Shown: positions 1 to 10,586 of the stretch, piece after piece
Layout: each line of letters starts with the position of its first letter
How positions within the stretch are numbered: position 1 is the first letter of the stretch
From: Burkholderiales bacterium
GTDB lineage: Bacteria; Pseudomonadota; Gammaproteobacteria; Burkholderiales; Burkholderiaceae_C
Assembly (NCBI GenBank): GCA_028868855.1
Contig: JAGWTR010000003.1
Location: 124,001 to 188,000 of the forward strand
Direction: 5' to 3'
Length of the DNA stretch: 64,000 bases
The notes under the pieces: generated by a model
What the model saw: only the letters and a program-made list of their open reading frames with translations
The model's database searches: none
What the model was told of the DNA's origin: nothing
Program-made: the position numbers and the translations under genes

Positions 1-219
1 CAATAGGGCCGCGGGCCTTGGGTTAAATTCACCCCGGATGGGCCAGTACAGGCCCAGACATTCGGGTTCCAATTGGCGCAGCGCGTCGATCAGTTTTTCC
101 TGCAGTGCCGCTTGCGCGGTCAGGGCTTGCGGGCTGTCGGCCCAGGCTTGGCGGGCGGCCAGTAACTGGCGACGCAGCGCGGCGCGCGCAGGGTGGGACA
201 AGGGTGTCGGGGCGTTCAT
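1..219 (-). CDS. 5-formyltetrahydrofolate cyclo-ligase, N-terminal part
   Basis: Partial gene running off the left edge; 73 residues from an ATG at 219 are visible. The stretch 'LGLYWPIRGEFNP' followed by small residues is the N-terminal hallmark of 5-formyl-THF cyclo-ligase (YgfA/MTHFS family), which converts 5-formyl-THF to 5,10-methenyl-THF in an ATP-dependent step of cytosolic folate recycling. The N-terminal helix is rich in Ala, Arg and Gln, as usual. It is divergent from the lytic transglycosylase gene, with only 34 nt between the two starts. The catalytic C-terminal part lies outside the window, so its integrity cannot be judged. Confidence 0.8.
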   Translation of the reverse strand, partial: MNAPTPLSHPARAALRRQLLAARQAWADSPQALTAQAALQEKLIDALRQLEPECLGLYWPIRGEFNPRPAALL

Positions 220-253
220 GGCAGAAGGTACAAAGGGCACACAATTGATCACA

Positions 254-2515
254 ATGACTAAGTATGCGGCCAGTGCAGGGCGGCGCTGGGCTTGGGTTCT
301 TGCCTTGGCCGGGGCGGTGACGGGGGGCAGTGTGGCCTACGCGGCGGTCGATGACCTGGGCATCGTGGAGGCCCGCGAGGCCGTCCGGGTCAAGAGCCGA
401 GAGCGCCTACGCGTCGCGCGTGATGCGCTGCTGGCGGCACAACATCCCCTGGCACCTTGGGCCGATTTCTGGGCCTTGCAAAATCGCATCATCGAAGCCT
501 CACCGTCCGAGGTCGACGCCTTCCTGGCGCGCTGGCCGCAGGCCTATGTCGCCGACCGCATGCGCAACGACTGGCTGCTGGTGCTGGGGCAGCGCCGTGA
601 TTGGGCCACCTTTTTGCGCATCCAGCCCAGCTTTCGCATGAATGACGACCGCGAGGTGGTCTGCTACGGCGTGCTGGCGCGCCAGCAGACAGGCGCCGTG
701 CCCGAAGGCCCTGGCGACCTGCGTGAGCAGGCGCGTCAGGCCTGGTGGGCGCAAAAGGAGCCAGACTCGGGCTGCGTTGTCATGGCCCAGACGCTGTTTT
801 CAGCCGGGGTGCTCAGCCCCACCGACGTCTGGCGCAAGCTGCGTCTGGCTTTGGAATCTGACAAGCCCAAGGTGGCGCAGCAGGCGGCGCAGCTGCTGGG
901 TGACCCGGTGGCGCAGGCGGTGGCTCGTTTGATGGGTCAGCCGCGCGATTACCTCATGCCCAAGCCGCGCAACGGCGCTGCCTTGACCGCGCTGTCGGGC
1001 GCGCGCGCGCCGGGCCCCCGCATCGAGGCGGAGCCCCAAGCCAAAGCTAAACGCAAGCGGTCCAGCCGATTCGCCCGTAAGCTGGTGCGGCCCAGCGATC
1101 TCCCGCAGGTCGCGCCGTCGGTGGCCGGCCTGCCCCGGGATGTGCAGGGTCCGCTGAATTTGTTGGCCTTGATCCGATGGGCGTCCATGGACCCGCAGGG
1201 CGTTGCGGCCGCCTTGGACGATGAGGAGGCCCGCAGCCGCTGGCAGTTGAGCGCTGAAGAGGCCGCCTGGGCCTGGGCGCAGGTGGCGCGCCACAGTGCC
1301 TGGCGTTTGCTGCCCGAGGCCCCTTTGTATTTCGAGCGGGCGCTGGCGGTGGGCGGCGGTTTGAATCCCGGCAATGTGGCGGCGACATGGTCGGCTGACG
1401 CGCTGGCGTGGATGGCGCGGGCGGCCGTGCGGGCGGCTGTGGGTGGGCAAGCCCAGCATTGGTCCCTGGTGGAGCGTGCCGTGGACGCCATGGGGCCCGA
1501 GCAGCAGCAAGACCCTGCCTGGGTGTACTGGAAAGCCCGCGCCTTGATGGCCCGCCCGGCCAACCCGGCCGTGCCGGTGCCGGGGGCCGCCCAAGCCGCC
1601 GATGCCCGCCAGCAAGGCCGTGATCTGCTGGCCAGCATCAGCGGCTCCATCGGGTTTTATGGGCTGCTGGCGGCAGAAGACCTGCGCGGCACGCCGATCA
1701 AGCTTGGCCCGCACCCGGCGCGTCCGACCGAAGCCGAGGCTGCCGAGGCTCGCAACATGCCTGGCATCGATCGCGCCTTGCGTCTGTTTGACCTGGGCTG
1801 GCGCACGGAAGCCGTGCGCGAGTGGAACTACACCCTGTCCTACGGCAAGCCCGGCGGCTTGAATGACCGTGAGCTGCTGGCCGTGGCCGAGGTGGCGTGC
1901 GAGCATGAAATCTGGGACCGCTGCATCAACACGAGCGAGCGCACGCGTCAGGAGATCGACCTGAACCAGCGCTTCCCAACCCCCTTCAAGCGCGACGTCA
2001 TGGCCGCGGCGCAAGAGGTGGGTTTGGACGCCGCCTACATGTACGGGTTGATTCGCCAGGAGTCGCGGTTCATCGTCGCCGCACGCTCCCATGTGGGGGC
2101 GGCCGGGCTGATGCAGGTCATGCCCGCCACGGCGGAATGGACGGCTCGGCGTCGCGGCATCGACTACGCGCCCGAACTCATCACCGACCGACTCACCAAC
2201 CTCAAGATCGGCGCGGGCTATCTCAAGTTGATCCTGGATGATTTTGGCGGCTCGCAGGCCATGGCCGCGGCCGCGTACAACGCCGGCCCCGGACGACCCC
2301 GCCGTTGGCGCGAAGGGCCTCGGCTGGAGACCGCCGCCTGGGCGGAGAACATCCCCTTCGCGGAAACGCGGGACTACGTGAAAAAAGTGCTGACCAATGC
2401 CGCCGTGTATGGGCATGTCTTGCATGGGCGTCCGTTGTCGATTAAAACCCGACTGGGGGCGCCCATTGGGCCCCGCGCGGCCAGCGCCCCCGAGCCTCAG
2501 GACGACCTGCCCTGA
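254..2515 (+). CDS. slt: soluble lytic murein transglycosylase (Slt70-type)
   Basis: A 753-residue periplasmic peptidoglycan lytic transglycosylase that cleaves the MurNAc-GlcNAc bond to give 1,6-anhydro products. The ATG at 254 was chosen over upstream in-frame starts because it begins a signal peptide (MTKYAASAGRRW, then a hydrophobic core ending AYA). The middle is the helical superhelix typical of Slt70. The C-terminal SLT domain shows 'GLIRQESRF' with the catalytic Glu near residue 603, 'GAAGLMQVMPATA', and 'AAAAYNAGPGR'. Residues about 265-285 form a Lys/Arg-rich linker (KAKRKRSSR). The length fits the family. An ACAAT box lies only 8 nt before the ATG and no Shine-Dalgarno is visible. 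Confidence 0.93.
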   Translation: MTKYAASAGRRWAWVLALAGAVTGGSVAYAAVDDLGIVEAREAVRVKSRERLRVARDALLAAQHPLAPWADFWALQNRIIEASPSEVDAFLARWPQAYVADRMRNDWLLVLGQRRDWATFLRIQPSFRMNDDREVVCYGVLARQQTGAVPEGPGDLREQARQAWWAQKEPDSGCVVMAQTLFSAGVLSPTDVWRKLRLALESDKPKVAQQAAQLLGDPVAQAVARLMGQPRDYLMPKPRNGAALTALSGARAPGPRIEAEPQAKAKRKRSSRFARKLVRPSDLPQVAPSVAGLPRDVQGPLNLLALIRWASMDPQGVAAALDDEEARSRWQLSAEEAAWAWAQVARHSAWRLLPEAPLYFERALAVGGGLNPGNVAATWSADALAWMARAAVRAAVGGQAQHWSLVERAVDAMGPEQQQDPAWVYWKARALMARPANPAVPVPGAAQAADARQQGRDLLASISGSIGFYGLLAAEDLRGTPIKLGPHPARPTEAEAAEARNMPGIDRALRLFDLGWRTEAVREWNYTLSYGKPGGLNDRELLAVAEVACEHEIWDRCINTSERTRQEIDLNQRFPTPFKRDVMAAAQEVGLDAAYMYGLIRQESRFIVAARSHVGAAGLMQVMPATAEWTARRRGIDYAPELITDRLTNLKIGAGYLKLILDDFGGSQAMAAAAYNAGPGRPRRWREGPRLETAAWAENIPFAETRDYVKKVLTNAAVYGHVLHGRPLSIKTRLGAPIGPRAASAPEPQDDLP

Positions 2516-2568
2516 TGGGGCGCGACCCGTCGGCGCAGGCAGGCACTTAAAAAATAAAAGGGCCAGCC

Positions 2569-3531
2569 ATGAAACGATGCTTGATTCTGGGCGGTTCGGG
2601 GTTTGTGGGACGCGCGCTGTGCGAGCAGTTGGTGGCCCTGCACGGCGGCGGCGGCCCGCGCATCGTGGTGCCCACGCGTCGGCGCGAACACGCCAAGCAC
2701 CTGCTGGTCTTGCCGACGGTGGATGTCGTCGAGGCGCGCATTGCCGACGACGCCGCCCTGAACCAGCTGCTGATGGGCTGTGATGCCGTGGTCAACCTGG
2801 TGGCCATCCTGCATGGGTCGGCCGACGAGTTCGAGCAGGTCCATGTGGGGCTGCCTCGGCGTCTGGCTGCGGCCTGCGTGCGCGCTGGCGTGCGGCGTCT
2901 GGTGCATGTCAGCGCATTGGGCGTGCCCGAAGACCCTGCCGATGCGCCGTCCGACTATTTGCGCACAAAGTCGGCGGGGGAGCAGGTGTTGCGCTCGGCC
3001 GGCCTGGACCTGACGGTGCTGCGCCCCAGCGTCATGTTCGGGGAGCATGACCGATTCTTGAACTTGTTCGCCAGCATGCAGGCGGTGCTGCCCTTGGTGC
3101 CGCTGGTGGGTGCCGAGGCGCGCTTTCAGCCGGTCTGGGTCGAGGACGTGGCGCGCGCCCTGGTGCGTTGCCTGGTCGACTCAGGCACGGTGGGCGATCT
3201 CTATGAGTGCGCGGGGCCGAGGGTCTGCACCCTGGCCGAACTGGTGCGACTGGCGGGGCAGTGCAGTGGGCATGTGCGGCCCATCGTGCCCATGCCCATG
3301 GTGGTCGGGCGCATTCAGTCGGCGCTGCTGGCCTGGTTGCCCGGGGAGCCCATGATGTCGGCGGACAACCTCAAATCAATGCAGGTGCCCAACGTGGCGA
3401 GCGGGCAATGGCCGCGACTGGAGGCCTTGGGCATCACGCCGACTGCGCTGGAGACGGTCGCCCCCACTTACCTGGGCCAGAAGTCCCGCCAGGACCATCT
3501 GAACTTCTGGCGCGCCTGGGCGCGCCACTGA
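2569..3531 (+). CDS. NAD(P)-binding SDR-like protein (NDUFA9/YbjT-like)
   Basis: A 320-residue atypical short-chain dehydrogenase. The N-terminal Rossmann motif is 'LILGGSGFVGRALCEQL' (GGxGFxG), followed by an acidic strand end, 'DAVVNLVAILHG', and 'LVHVSALG' with 'SDYLRTKSAGEQVL', where Tyr and Lys sit in a modified YxxxK. 'LTVLRPSVMFGEHDRFLN' is typical of the complex-I NDUFA9-like and YbjT-like subgroup found widely in Burkholderiales. These proteins bind NAD(P)H; quinone-related or structural roles have been proposed, and the substrate here is unknown. It follows slt by 53 nt in the same direction and is convergent with the barstar gene. Confidence 0.75.
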   Translation: MKRCLILGGSGFVGRALCEQLVALHGGGGPRIVVPTRRREHAKHLLVLPTVDVVEARIADDAALNQLLMGCDAVVNLVAILHGSADEFEQVHVGLPRRLAAACVRAGVRRLVHVSALGVPEDPADAPSDYLRTKSAGEQVLRSAGLDLTVLRPSVMFGEHDRFLNLFASMQAVLPLVPLVGAEARFQPVWVEDVARALVRCLVDSGTVGDLYECAGPRVCTLAELVRLAGQCSGHVRPIVPMPMVVGRIQSALLAWLPGEPMMSADNLKSMQVPNVASGQWPRLEALGITPTALETVAPTYLGQKSRQDHLNFWRAWARH

Positions 3532-3556
3532 GGCCATCAGCCCCCGTGGGCGATCG

Positions 3557-4123
3557 TCAGGCGGCGGCCAGCAGGATGGCCGTGTCGAACGCGCTGCTCA
3601 TGGGCGGCAGGTTCATGGTCATGGGCTGTGGGGCGTTCTTGGACACCTTGACGGGCTTGGCCGTGGCCGAGGCGTCGTTCTGCGCGACGTCCGCCTTGTC
3701 CCAGTTGCCGACGGATTCCTTGCCTGAAACGGCGATGGAGTAGAAGACGCGGAAGGCGATCTTGCGCTCGCTCCAGAAATCGGCGGCATCGCGGAAGGAG
3801 TCCAGCAGCAACTCGCGGGTTTCGCGGTCGAACTTGGCGCCATCGGGGATCAGCTCCAGCACCACCACGAAGCCTGGCTGCGGACCCGACTTGTGCACCA
3901 GGTCGGTCATGCAGTCGTACAGGGCGTCCAGGTTCTTGCCGAAGTGGTCCGGGAACAGGAAGTCGCGGGCAATGATGTCCAGCACGTCCTGTTTGGATTG
4001 GGCTTCACTCAGGTTGGTGTAGAGAAAGTGCTGGCCGATGTCCTGGGCGGCCTGTTGCAAGTCTTCCGGGCGAAAGGCGCGGATGGATTGAACGATGTTG
4101 GGTCGAACGGATTGCAACAACAT
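3557..4123 (-). CDS. barstar-family ribonuclease inhibitor
   Basis: A 188-residue cytoplasmic inhibitor. Residues about 28-130 match barstar: 'FPDHFGKNLDALYDCMTDLV' contains the two acidic positions (Asp66 and Asp70) that in barstar fill the active site of barnase-like RNases, followed by the typical 'GFVVVLEL' strand and a helix with 'LLDSFRDAADFW'. Classical barstar is about 90 residues; this protein has an N-terminal extension and a 55-residue Ala/Pro/Lys-rich tail of unknown role. It lies 74 nt downstream of the secreted RNase gene on the same strand, the classic toxin-inhibitor order, so it most likely protects the cytoplasm from that enzyme before export. Confidence 0.88.
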   Translation of the reverse strand: MLLQSVRPNIVQSIRAFRPEDLQQAAQDIGQHFLYTNLSEAQSKQDVLDIIARDFLFPDHFGKNLDALYDCMTDLVHKSGPQPGFVVVLELIPDGAKFDRETRELLLDSFRDAADFWSERKIAFRVFYSIAVSGKESVGNWDKADVAQNDASATAKPVKVSKNAPQPMTMNLPPMSSAFDTAILLAAA

Positions 4124-4197
4124 GATCGCGTGTGGCCGAAGTGAAGGTCAAAGAAAAGGGCGGAAAAGCAAGACAGGGTGCGTGGCATCAGCCAAGC

Positions 4198-4668
4198 TCA
4201 CCGCCGAGGATCAATGGGTCTGAAGCTAAAGTAGTGATCCTCGGAATAAAAACAAGTTTCAGGAGATTGCACAACGTAGCCTCCACAAACAATGCGCCGA
4301 GCGCCGCGGTCACGTGAGCCCACCGTGGGGACGGTATATTCACGGTAAAACCCGCGTTGTCTGCGAGGCAAAGCATGCTCCCGGTTGCCAAAAACGACGC
4401 CGTCCTTGGCGTATCGAAAAGGACCACCAGCCAGAATGCGCCGATGAATGTCTTGGGCTTGTGGCGGCAACTGCGACAAGCCCACCGAAGTACCTGAGTC
4501 CGCTTGATCGAGGGTCGACACCGCAGGTCTGGACCGGGCCCAGGCCGAAGAAACACCCGCGTCGCTCAAGGCGGCTCCGAGGTTGACCCCAGTGGCCATC
4601 AGTGTTGATGCCAGCACAGTAGTGCAAAGGGCGACCCATGAAGCCTTCAAACGTGCGCGATGCTTCAA
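4198..4668 (-). CDS. secreted guanyl-specific ribonuclease (RNase Sa/barnase superfamily)
   Basis: A 156-residue precursor with an N-terminal signal-like segment (KHRARLKASWVALCTTVLAST) and a C-terminal RNase domain from about residue 64. 'LPPQAQD', 'GPFRYAKDGVVFGNRE', 'GFYREYTVPT', 'RDRGARRIVCGG' and 'YSEDHYFSF' align motif by motif with streptomycete RNase Sa. Predicted catalytic residues are Glu110, Arg125 and His145, all present. Cys128 and Cys139 could form a disulfide. The start is a TTG at 4668; an in-frame stop four codons upstream rules out a longer protein, and a start at the internal ATG (residue 24) would delete the signal segment. The enzyme cleaves RNA 3' of guanosine, presumably outside the cell. 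The barstar gene follows. Base composition is visibly less GC-rich than its neighbours, consistent with acquisition. Confidence 0.87.
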   Translation of the reverse strand: MKHRARLKASWVALCTTVLASTLMATGVNLGAALSDAGVSSAWARSRPAVSTLDQADSGTSVGLSQLPPQAQDIHRRILAGGPFRYAKDGVVFGNREHALPRRQRGFYREYTVPTVGSRDRGARRIVCGGYVVQSPETCFYSEDHYFSFRPIDPRR

Positions 4669-4725
4669 CTGCTTTGCTCAACTCTCGTCAAAGGCGTAAT
4701 GCTACTGAATACGGGCCAAAAGCTC

Positions 4726-4763
4726 AAGGCCCCCGCCGCTGAAAACCAGCAGACAGGGGCCTT
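4726..4763 (-). terminator. probable intrinsic terminator upstream of the RNase gene
   Basis: Outer arms AAGGCCCC (4726-4733) and GGGGCCTT (4756-4763) pair, with an inner GCTG/CAGC stem around a GTTTT loop on the minus strand. The 3' side on the minus strand is GAGCTTTT. It lies between the malic enzyme stop and the RNase start, so it likely ends the maeB transcript. Confidence 0.5.
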
Positions 4764-4817
4764 TGCGTGAGGGGTTGACAGTTTGTGCTATATGCGGGTG
4801 CTGATCGGCGCCGCTGT

Positions 4818-7112
<2,295 letters not shown>

Positions 7113-7228
7113 GCAGGGGCCCTTTCTGGGGGCGCGGCCTTTGTGCAACCGGCAAGGGCAGGTGCAGGGGCGGCGCTCGGACCACCATTGTAGGAACTTG
7201 GGTGGGAAAGTGCCGGCGTTGGATGGTG

Positions 7229-8365
7229 TCACGCGGCGGTGACGCTGCGATCACGGCCCCCGGCCTTGGCTTGGTAGAGCGCCGCGTCGGCGCGCCGCAC
7301 CAGTTGTTCGGTGGTTTCGCCAGGGCGCCAGGCGGCCACGCCGGCAGAAAACCTCAGGCGCGGCATGGCTGTGCCGTGGGACGACAGGTCAGCCTGGGCC
7401 AAGTTCGCGCGCAAACGGTCCAGGCCGAGGGTGGCAAGCTGGCTTGGGTCGGTGGCGGGCATCACGATCACGAACTCTTCCCCGCCCCAGCGCCCGATCA
7501 GGTCGGTCTCGCGCAGCACGCCGCGGGCGTGGCGGGCAAAGGTGGTCAGGGCCTCGTCACCGACATGGTGGCCGTGCGTGTCGTTGATGAGTTTGAAGTG
7601 ATCAAGGTCGACCAGGGCGATGCTGAAGCCTTCGCCGCTGCGTTCGGCCCGGTGGCGCTCGGCGTCGATGCGGGCCTGGATGTGCTGGCGGTTGAACAGG
7701 CCGGTGAGGGAGTCATGCAAGGCAATTTGCTGGACTTTTTCAACCGCGCTGGCCAGTGCGCGGCGCTCGATGGCCAGTCGCTGGCGCGACAGACTGAAGT
7801 TGCGCGACTGCCAGGTCAGCAAGGCGACGATGAAGCAGGTGGAGCCCATCCGCAGGGTGTGGCTCTGGAGGTTGAAATTGGCCGGATGCAGCACGCTCAT
7901 GATCGCCAGCATGTCAAGCAGCATGGCGATGGTGGCGCCGCCAACGAACACGGTGGCGCGAGGGCGCAGGCTGACAAAGCCGAACATCTGGATGAGTACC
8001 AGCGTCTGCAAAATGGCAGGCCGCATGGACGGCGCCAGGGTGTAGCCCACCACCAGGGCCAGGTTGCCCCAAATGATCTGAGGGGCCACCAGGCCGGGAT
8101 CGGCCCAGCGCCGGGTGCGACCGCTGCGCACCAGCGGGTAGAACACCACCAAGGCGATCGCCTGGTGGATCAGGTAGGCGCGCCCCCAGTTCGCAGTGGT
8201 GAGCCCGGCGGGGACGATGTAGAGCCAGATCAGTGCCATCCAGATCGTGTACATGCCCGATGCGACCAGACACAGGACCAGGGTGGGTCGCCGTTTCGGG
8301 TCGGTGGTCACCAGCAGGCCGACCAGGCGCTGCCACGGCGTTGGGGCCAGGGTGCGGGTGTTCAC
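7229..8365 (-). CDS. membrane diguanylate cyclase (GGEEF, with I-site)
   Basis: A 378-residue inner-membrane protein. Roughly six hydrophobic segments occupy residues 30-185, then a helix linker and a GGDEF domain from about 215. The active-site motif is 'GRWGGEEF', and an RETD sequence sits exactly five residues upstream, the autoinhibitory I-site (RxxD). It therefore should make c-di-GMP from two GTP and be product-inhibited. The start is a GTG at 8365 whose bases overlap the stop of the upstream cyclase gene (GTGA), so the two are translationally coupled. The input ligand of the membrane domain is unknown. Confidence 0.9.
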   Translation of the reverse strand: MNTRTLAPTPWQRLVGLLVTTDPKRRPTLVLCLVASGMYTIWMALIWLYIVPAGLTTANWGRAYLIHQAIALVVFYPLVRSGRTRRWADPGLVAPQIIWGNLALVVGYTLAPSMRPAILQTLVLIQMFGFVSLRPRATVFVGGATIAMLLDMLAIMSVLHPANFNLQSHTLRMGSTCFIVALLTWQSRNFSLSRQRLAIERRALASAVEKVQQIALHDSLTGLFNRQHIQARIDAERHRAERSGEGFSIALVDLDHFKLINDTHGHHVGDEALTTFARHARGVLRETDLIGRWGGEEFVIVMPATDPSQLATLGLDRLRANLAQADLSSHGTAMPRLRFSAGVAAWRPGETTEQLVRRADAALYQAKAGGRDRSVTAA

Positions 8366-9474
8366 GAGGCGATGGCCCGGTTGCGACCCTGGGCCTTGGC
8401 CCGGTAGAGGGCGGCGTCGGCGCGTTCCAGGGTCTGCGTCAGGTCGGTGCCGGCGGTGTGTTCGCACACGCCCGCCGAAAACGTCACGGCCAGACCCTGC
8501 GCGTGGGCGCTCCAGGCGTGCTTTGCCAAGGCATCGCGCAAGCGGTCCAGGGCCTGCAGCGCCAGGGTCGGGGTGGCGTCGCAGAACAGGACCAGAAACT
8601 CTTCGCCGCCCCAGCGCGCCATGACGGCGCCGTCCTCCCAGGTGGCCTGGGCCAACATCGAAAATTCGCGCAGCACCGTGTCGCCCACGGGGTGGCCGTG
8701 CTCGTCATTGATGCATTTGAAGAAGTCCAGGTCGAGCAGGGCGATGCAAAAGGGCTGGCCTGTGCGTTTCTGACGCCGGTCTTCTTCTTCCAGCAAGGCG
8801 AGCATGTGACGGCGGTTGAACAATTGGGTCAGGCCATCGCGGATCGCCAGGGCGTTGAGTTGCGCCAGCGCTTCGTGCAGGGCGGCGCGCTGGGCCTGGC
8901 GCAGATGGTGCAGACGCCGCCCGATGCTGGTGATGATGATCAGCGCGGGCATGGTCATGGCCGCGGCCGCAAGGTTGATCGCCTCGGTTTCCAGGTCGAC
9001 CGGCGCCAGGTTGAAATGCCGGCTGATCAGCAGCGCCGCGATCAGCAGGCCCATGCTGCCAAAGGTGGCGACCTGCACTTGGCGGGCGCTCAGGCGGCGC
9101 ATGTCGTACACCACGATCAGGCTCATCCACTGGAGGGCCAGACCCCGGCTGGGCTCGATCAGGGCATAGCACAAGCCGAACGCACCCAGGGTGAACAAAA
9201 CCTGAGGGAAGGCCAGGGTCACTTCCTGGCGCTGCGCCGTGAAGCCGCCGCGCAGCAGCAGGTAGAACCCGCTCCAACCCACCACCGCATAGGCGGCCAT
9301 CACCAGCGCGGGGCCGACCTGGATGCGCCCCATGTCCACGGCGGCAAACAGGATGGCTATGCCGAAGAGGTAGGCGGGCAAGGCGATGAGCAGGCGCTTG
9401 ACCCCATGGCGCACAGCGCCGGGCGGACCCAGAACAAGCCGGGTCAGCGCAGGATAGGGAAACACACTCGTCAT
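8362..9474 (-). CDS. membrane diguanylate cyclase (GGEEF, no I-site)
   Basis: A 370-residue inner-membrane cyclase beginning MTSVFPYP at 9474; the 24 codons upstream in frame look non-coding. Six hydrophobic segments precede a coiled linker and a GGDEF domain from about residue 200 ('IRDGLTQLFNRRHML', 'LLDLDFFKCINDEHGH'). The active-site loop is 'ARWGGEEF'. The position of the I-site reads EDGA, so no RxxD product-inhibition site is visible, unlike its downstream partner. The overall architecture matches the next gene, suggesting tandem duplication. The gene is divergent from thiL with a short shared control region. Confidence 0.9.
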   Translation of the reverse strand: MTSVFPYPALTRLVLGPPGAVRHGVKRLLIALPAYLFGIAILFAAVDMGRIQVGPALVMAAYAVVGWSGFYLLLRGGFTAQRQEVTLAFPQVLFTLGAFGLCYALIEPSRGLALQWMSLIVVYDMRRLSARQVQVATFGSMGLLIAALLISRHFNLAPVDLETEAINLAAAAMTMPALIIITSIGRRLHHLRQAQRAALHEALAQLNALAIRDGLTQLFNRRHMLALLEEEDRRQKRTGQPFCIALLDLDFFKCINDEHGHPVGDTVLREFSMLAQATWEDGAVMARWGGEEFLVLFCDATPTLALQALDRLRDALAKHAWSAHAQGLAVTFSAGVCEHTAGTDLTQTLERADAALYRAKAQGRNRAIAS

Positions 9475-9545
9475 TCGAACGATTTCGGCCAGTGGGCCTG
9501 CAAACTGAAGGGAAATTACCTCGCGTCCGCGCGACAATCCCTCCA

Positions 9546-10586
9546 ATGAGCCTTGGCGAATTCGACCTCATTGAACGATTTTTCTGGCGGCCCGCCGGTC
9601 AGGGGCCGCAGCGCGCCGTGGTGGGCAATGGCGATGACTGCGCGGTGATCGCGCCCTCGCCGGGCATGCAGCTGGCGGTGTCCACCGATACGCTGGTGGA
9701 AGGGCGGCATTTCCTGTCGACCGTCGACCCGGCCCGTCTGGGGCACAAGGCCCTGGCCGTCAATTTGTCGGACCTGGCGGCGTGCGGCGCCCGGCCCCTG
9801 GCCTTTACCCTCGCGCTGACCCTGCCGCAGGTCGACGAGGCTTGGTTGGCCGGCTTTGCGGGCGGGCTGCTGGCGCTGGCCGACGCGCACGACTGCGAGC
9901 TGATCGGGGGCGACACCACGGCCGGCCCACGGGCCATCGGCATCACCGTGCTGGGAGAGGTGCCGCCCGGCCAGGCCCTGCTGCGCAGTGGCGCTCGCGC
10001 GGGCGACGATCTGTGGATCAGTGGCTGGCCGGGGCTGGCCCGTTTGGCGCTGGAAGCCTTTCGTGGCACGCTGCAGCCGCCGCTGTCGGGCGAGGATTTC
10101 GAGGCCGCGCGCCTGGTCATGGAATGCCCGCTGCCACGCGTGGCGTTGGGCTTGGCACTGCGCGGTGTGGCCAGCGCGGCCATTGATGTGTCGGACGGCC
10201 TGCTGGGCGACCTGGGCCACATTCTGCGCCGCAGCCGCGTGGGGGCCACCGTGGTGCTGGATGCCTTGCCCGTCAGCCCGGTGCTGGCGCGCCGCGCGCG
10301 GGATCAACAGCTGGACTGCATCCTCGCTGGGGGTGATGACTACGAGTTGCTGTTCACCGCGCCAGTGGCGCAGCGTGCCGAGGTGCTGCACCGGGCTGCG
10401 CAGGTGGGGGTGCCCGTCACGCGCATTGGCCGGATGGATGCCTTGCCGGTGGCTGCAACCGCCGCCGCGGCCACCGTGCCATCCGGGCTGCACCTGATCC
10501 ATGGTCCACTGGACGCCGGCCCTGACGATCCGGCGCCGCGGCAAGTGGCCAAGCGCTGGACTTCTTTCGACCATTTCAAACGATGA
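9546..10586 (+). CDS. thiL: thiamine-monophosphate kinase
   Basis: A 346-residue cytosolic kinase that phosphorylates thiamine monophosphate to thiamine diphosphate, the last step of cofactor synthesis. Family marks are the N-terminal 'GEFDLIERFF', 'GNGDDCAVI', 'STDTLVEGRHF', 'HKALAVNLSDLAACGA' and 'LIGGDTTAGP', with 'AIDVSDGLLGDLGHIL' later. The ATG at 9546 gives the usual MSLGEFDLI start. A GACAAT box (9533-9538) lies only 7 nt upstream and there is no Shine-Dalgarno, so the transcript may be leaderless. The stop overlaps the start of pgpA by 4 nt. Confidence 0.95.
   Translation: MSLGEFDLIERFFWRPAGQGPQRAVVGNGDDCAVIAPSPGMQLAVSTDTLVEGRHFLSTVDPARLGHKALAVNLSDLAACGARPLAFTLALTLPQVDEAWLAGFAGGLLALADAHDCELIGGDTTAGPRAIGITVLGEVPPGQALLRSGARAGDDLWISGWPGLARLALEAFRGTLQPPLSGEDFEAARLVMECPLPRVALGLALRGVASAAIDVSDGLLGDLGHILRRSRVGATVVLDALPVSPVLARRARDQQLDCILAGGDDYELLFTAPVAQRAEVLHRAAQVGVPVTRIGRMDALPVAATAAAATVPSGLHLIHGPLDAGPDDPAPRQVAKRWTSFDHFKR

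Noticed and set aside
800-2425. Long minus-strand ORF opposite slt
   Set aside because: His/Gly/Arg-rich translation without domains, lying fully antisense to a clear transglycosylase; a GC-bias shadow.
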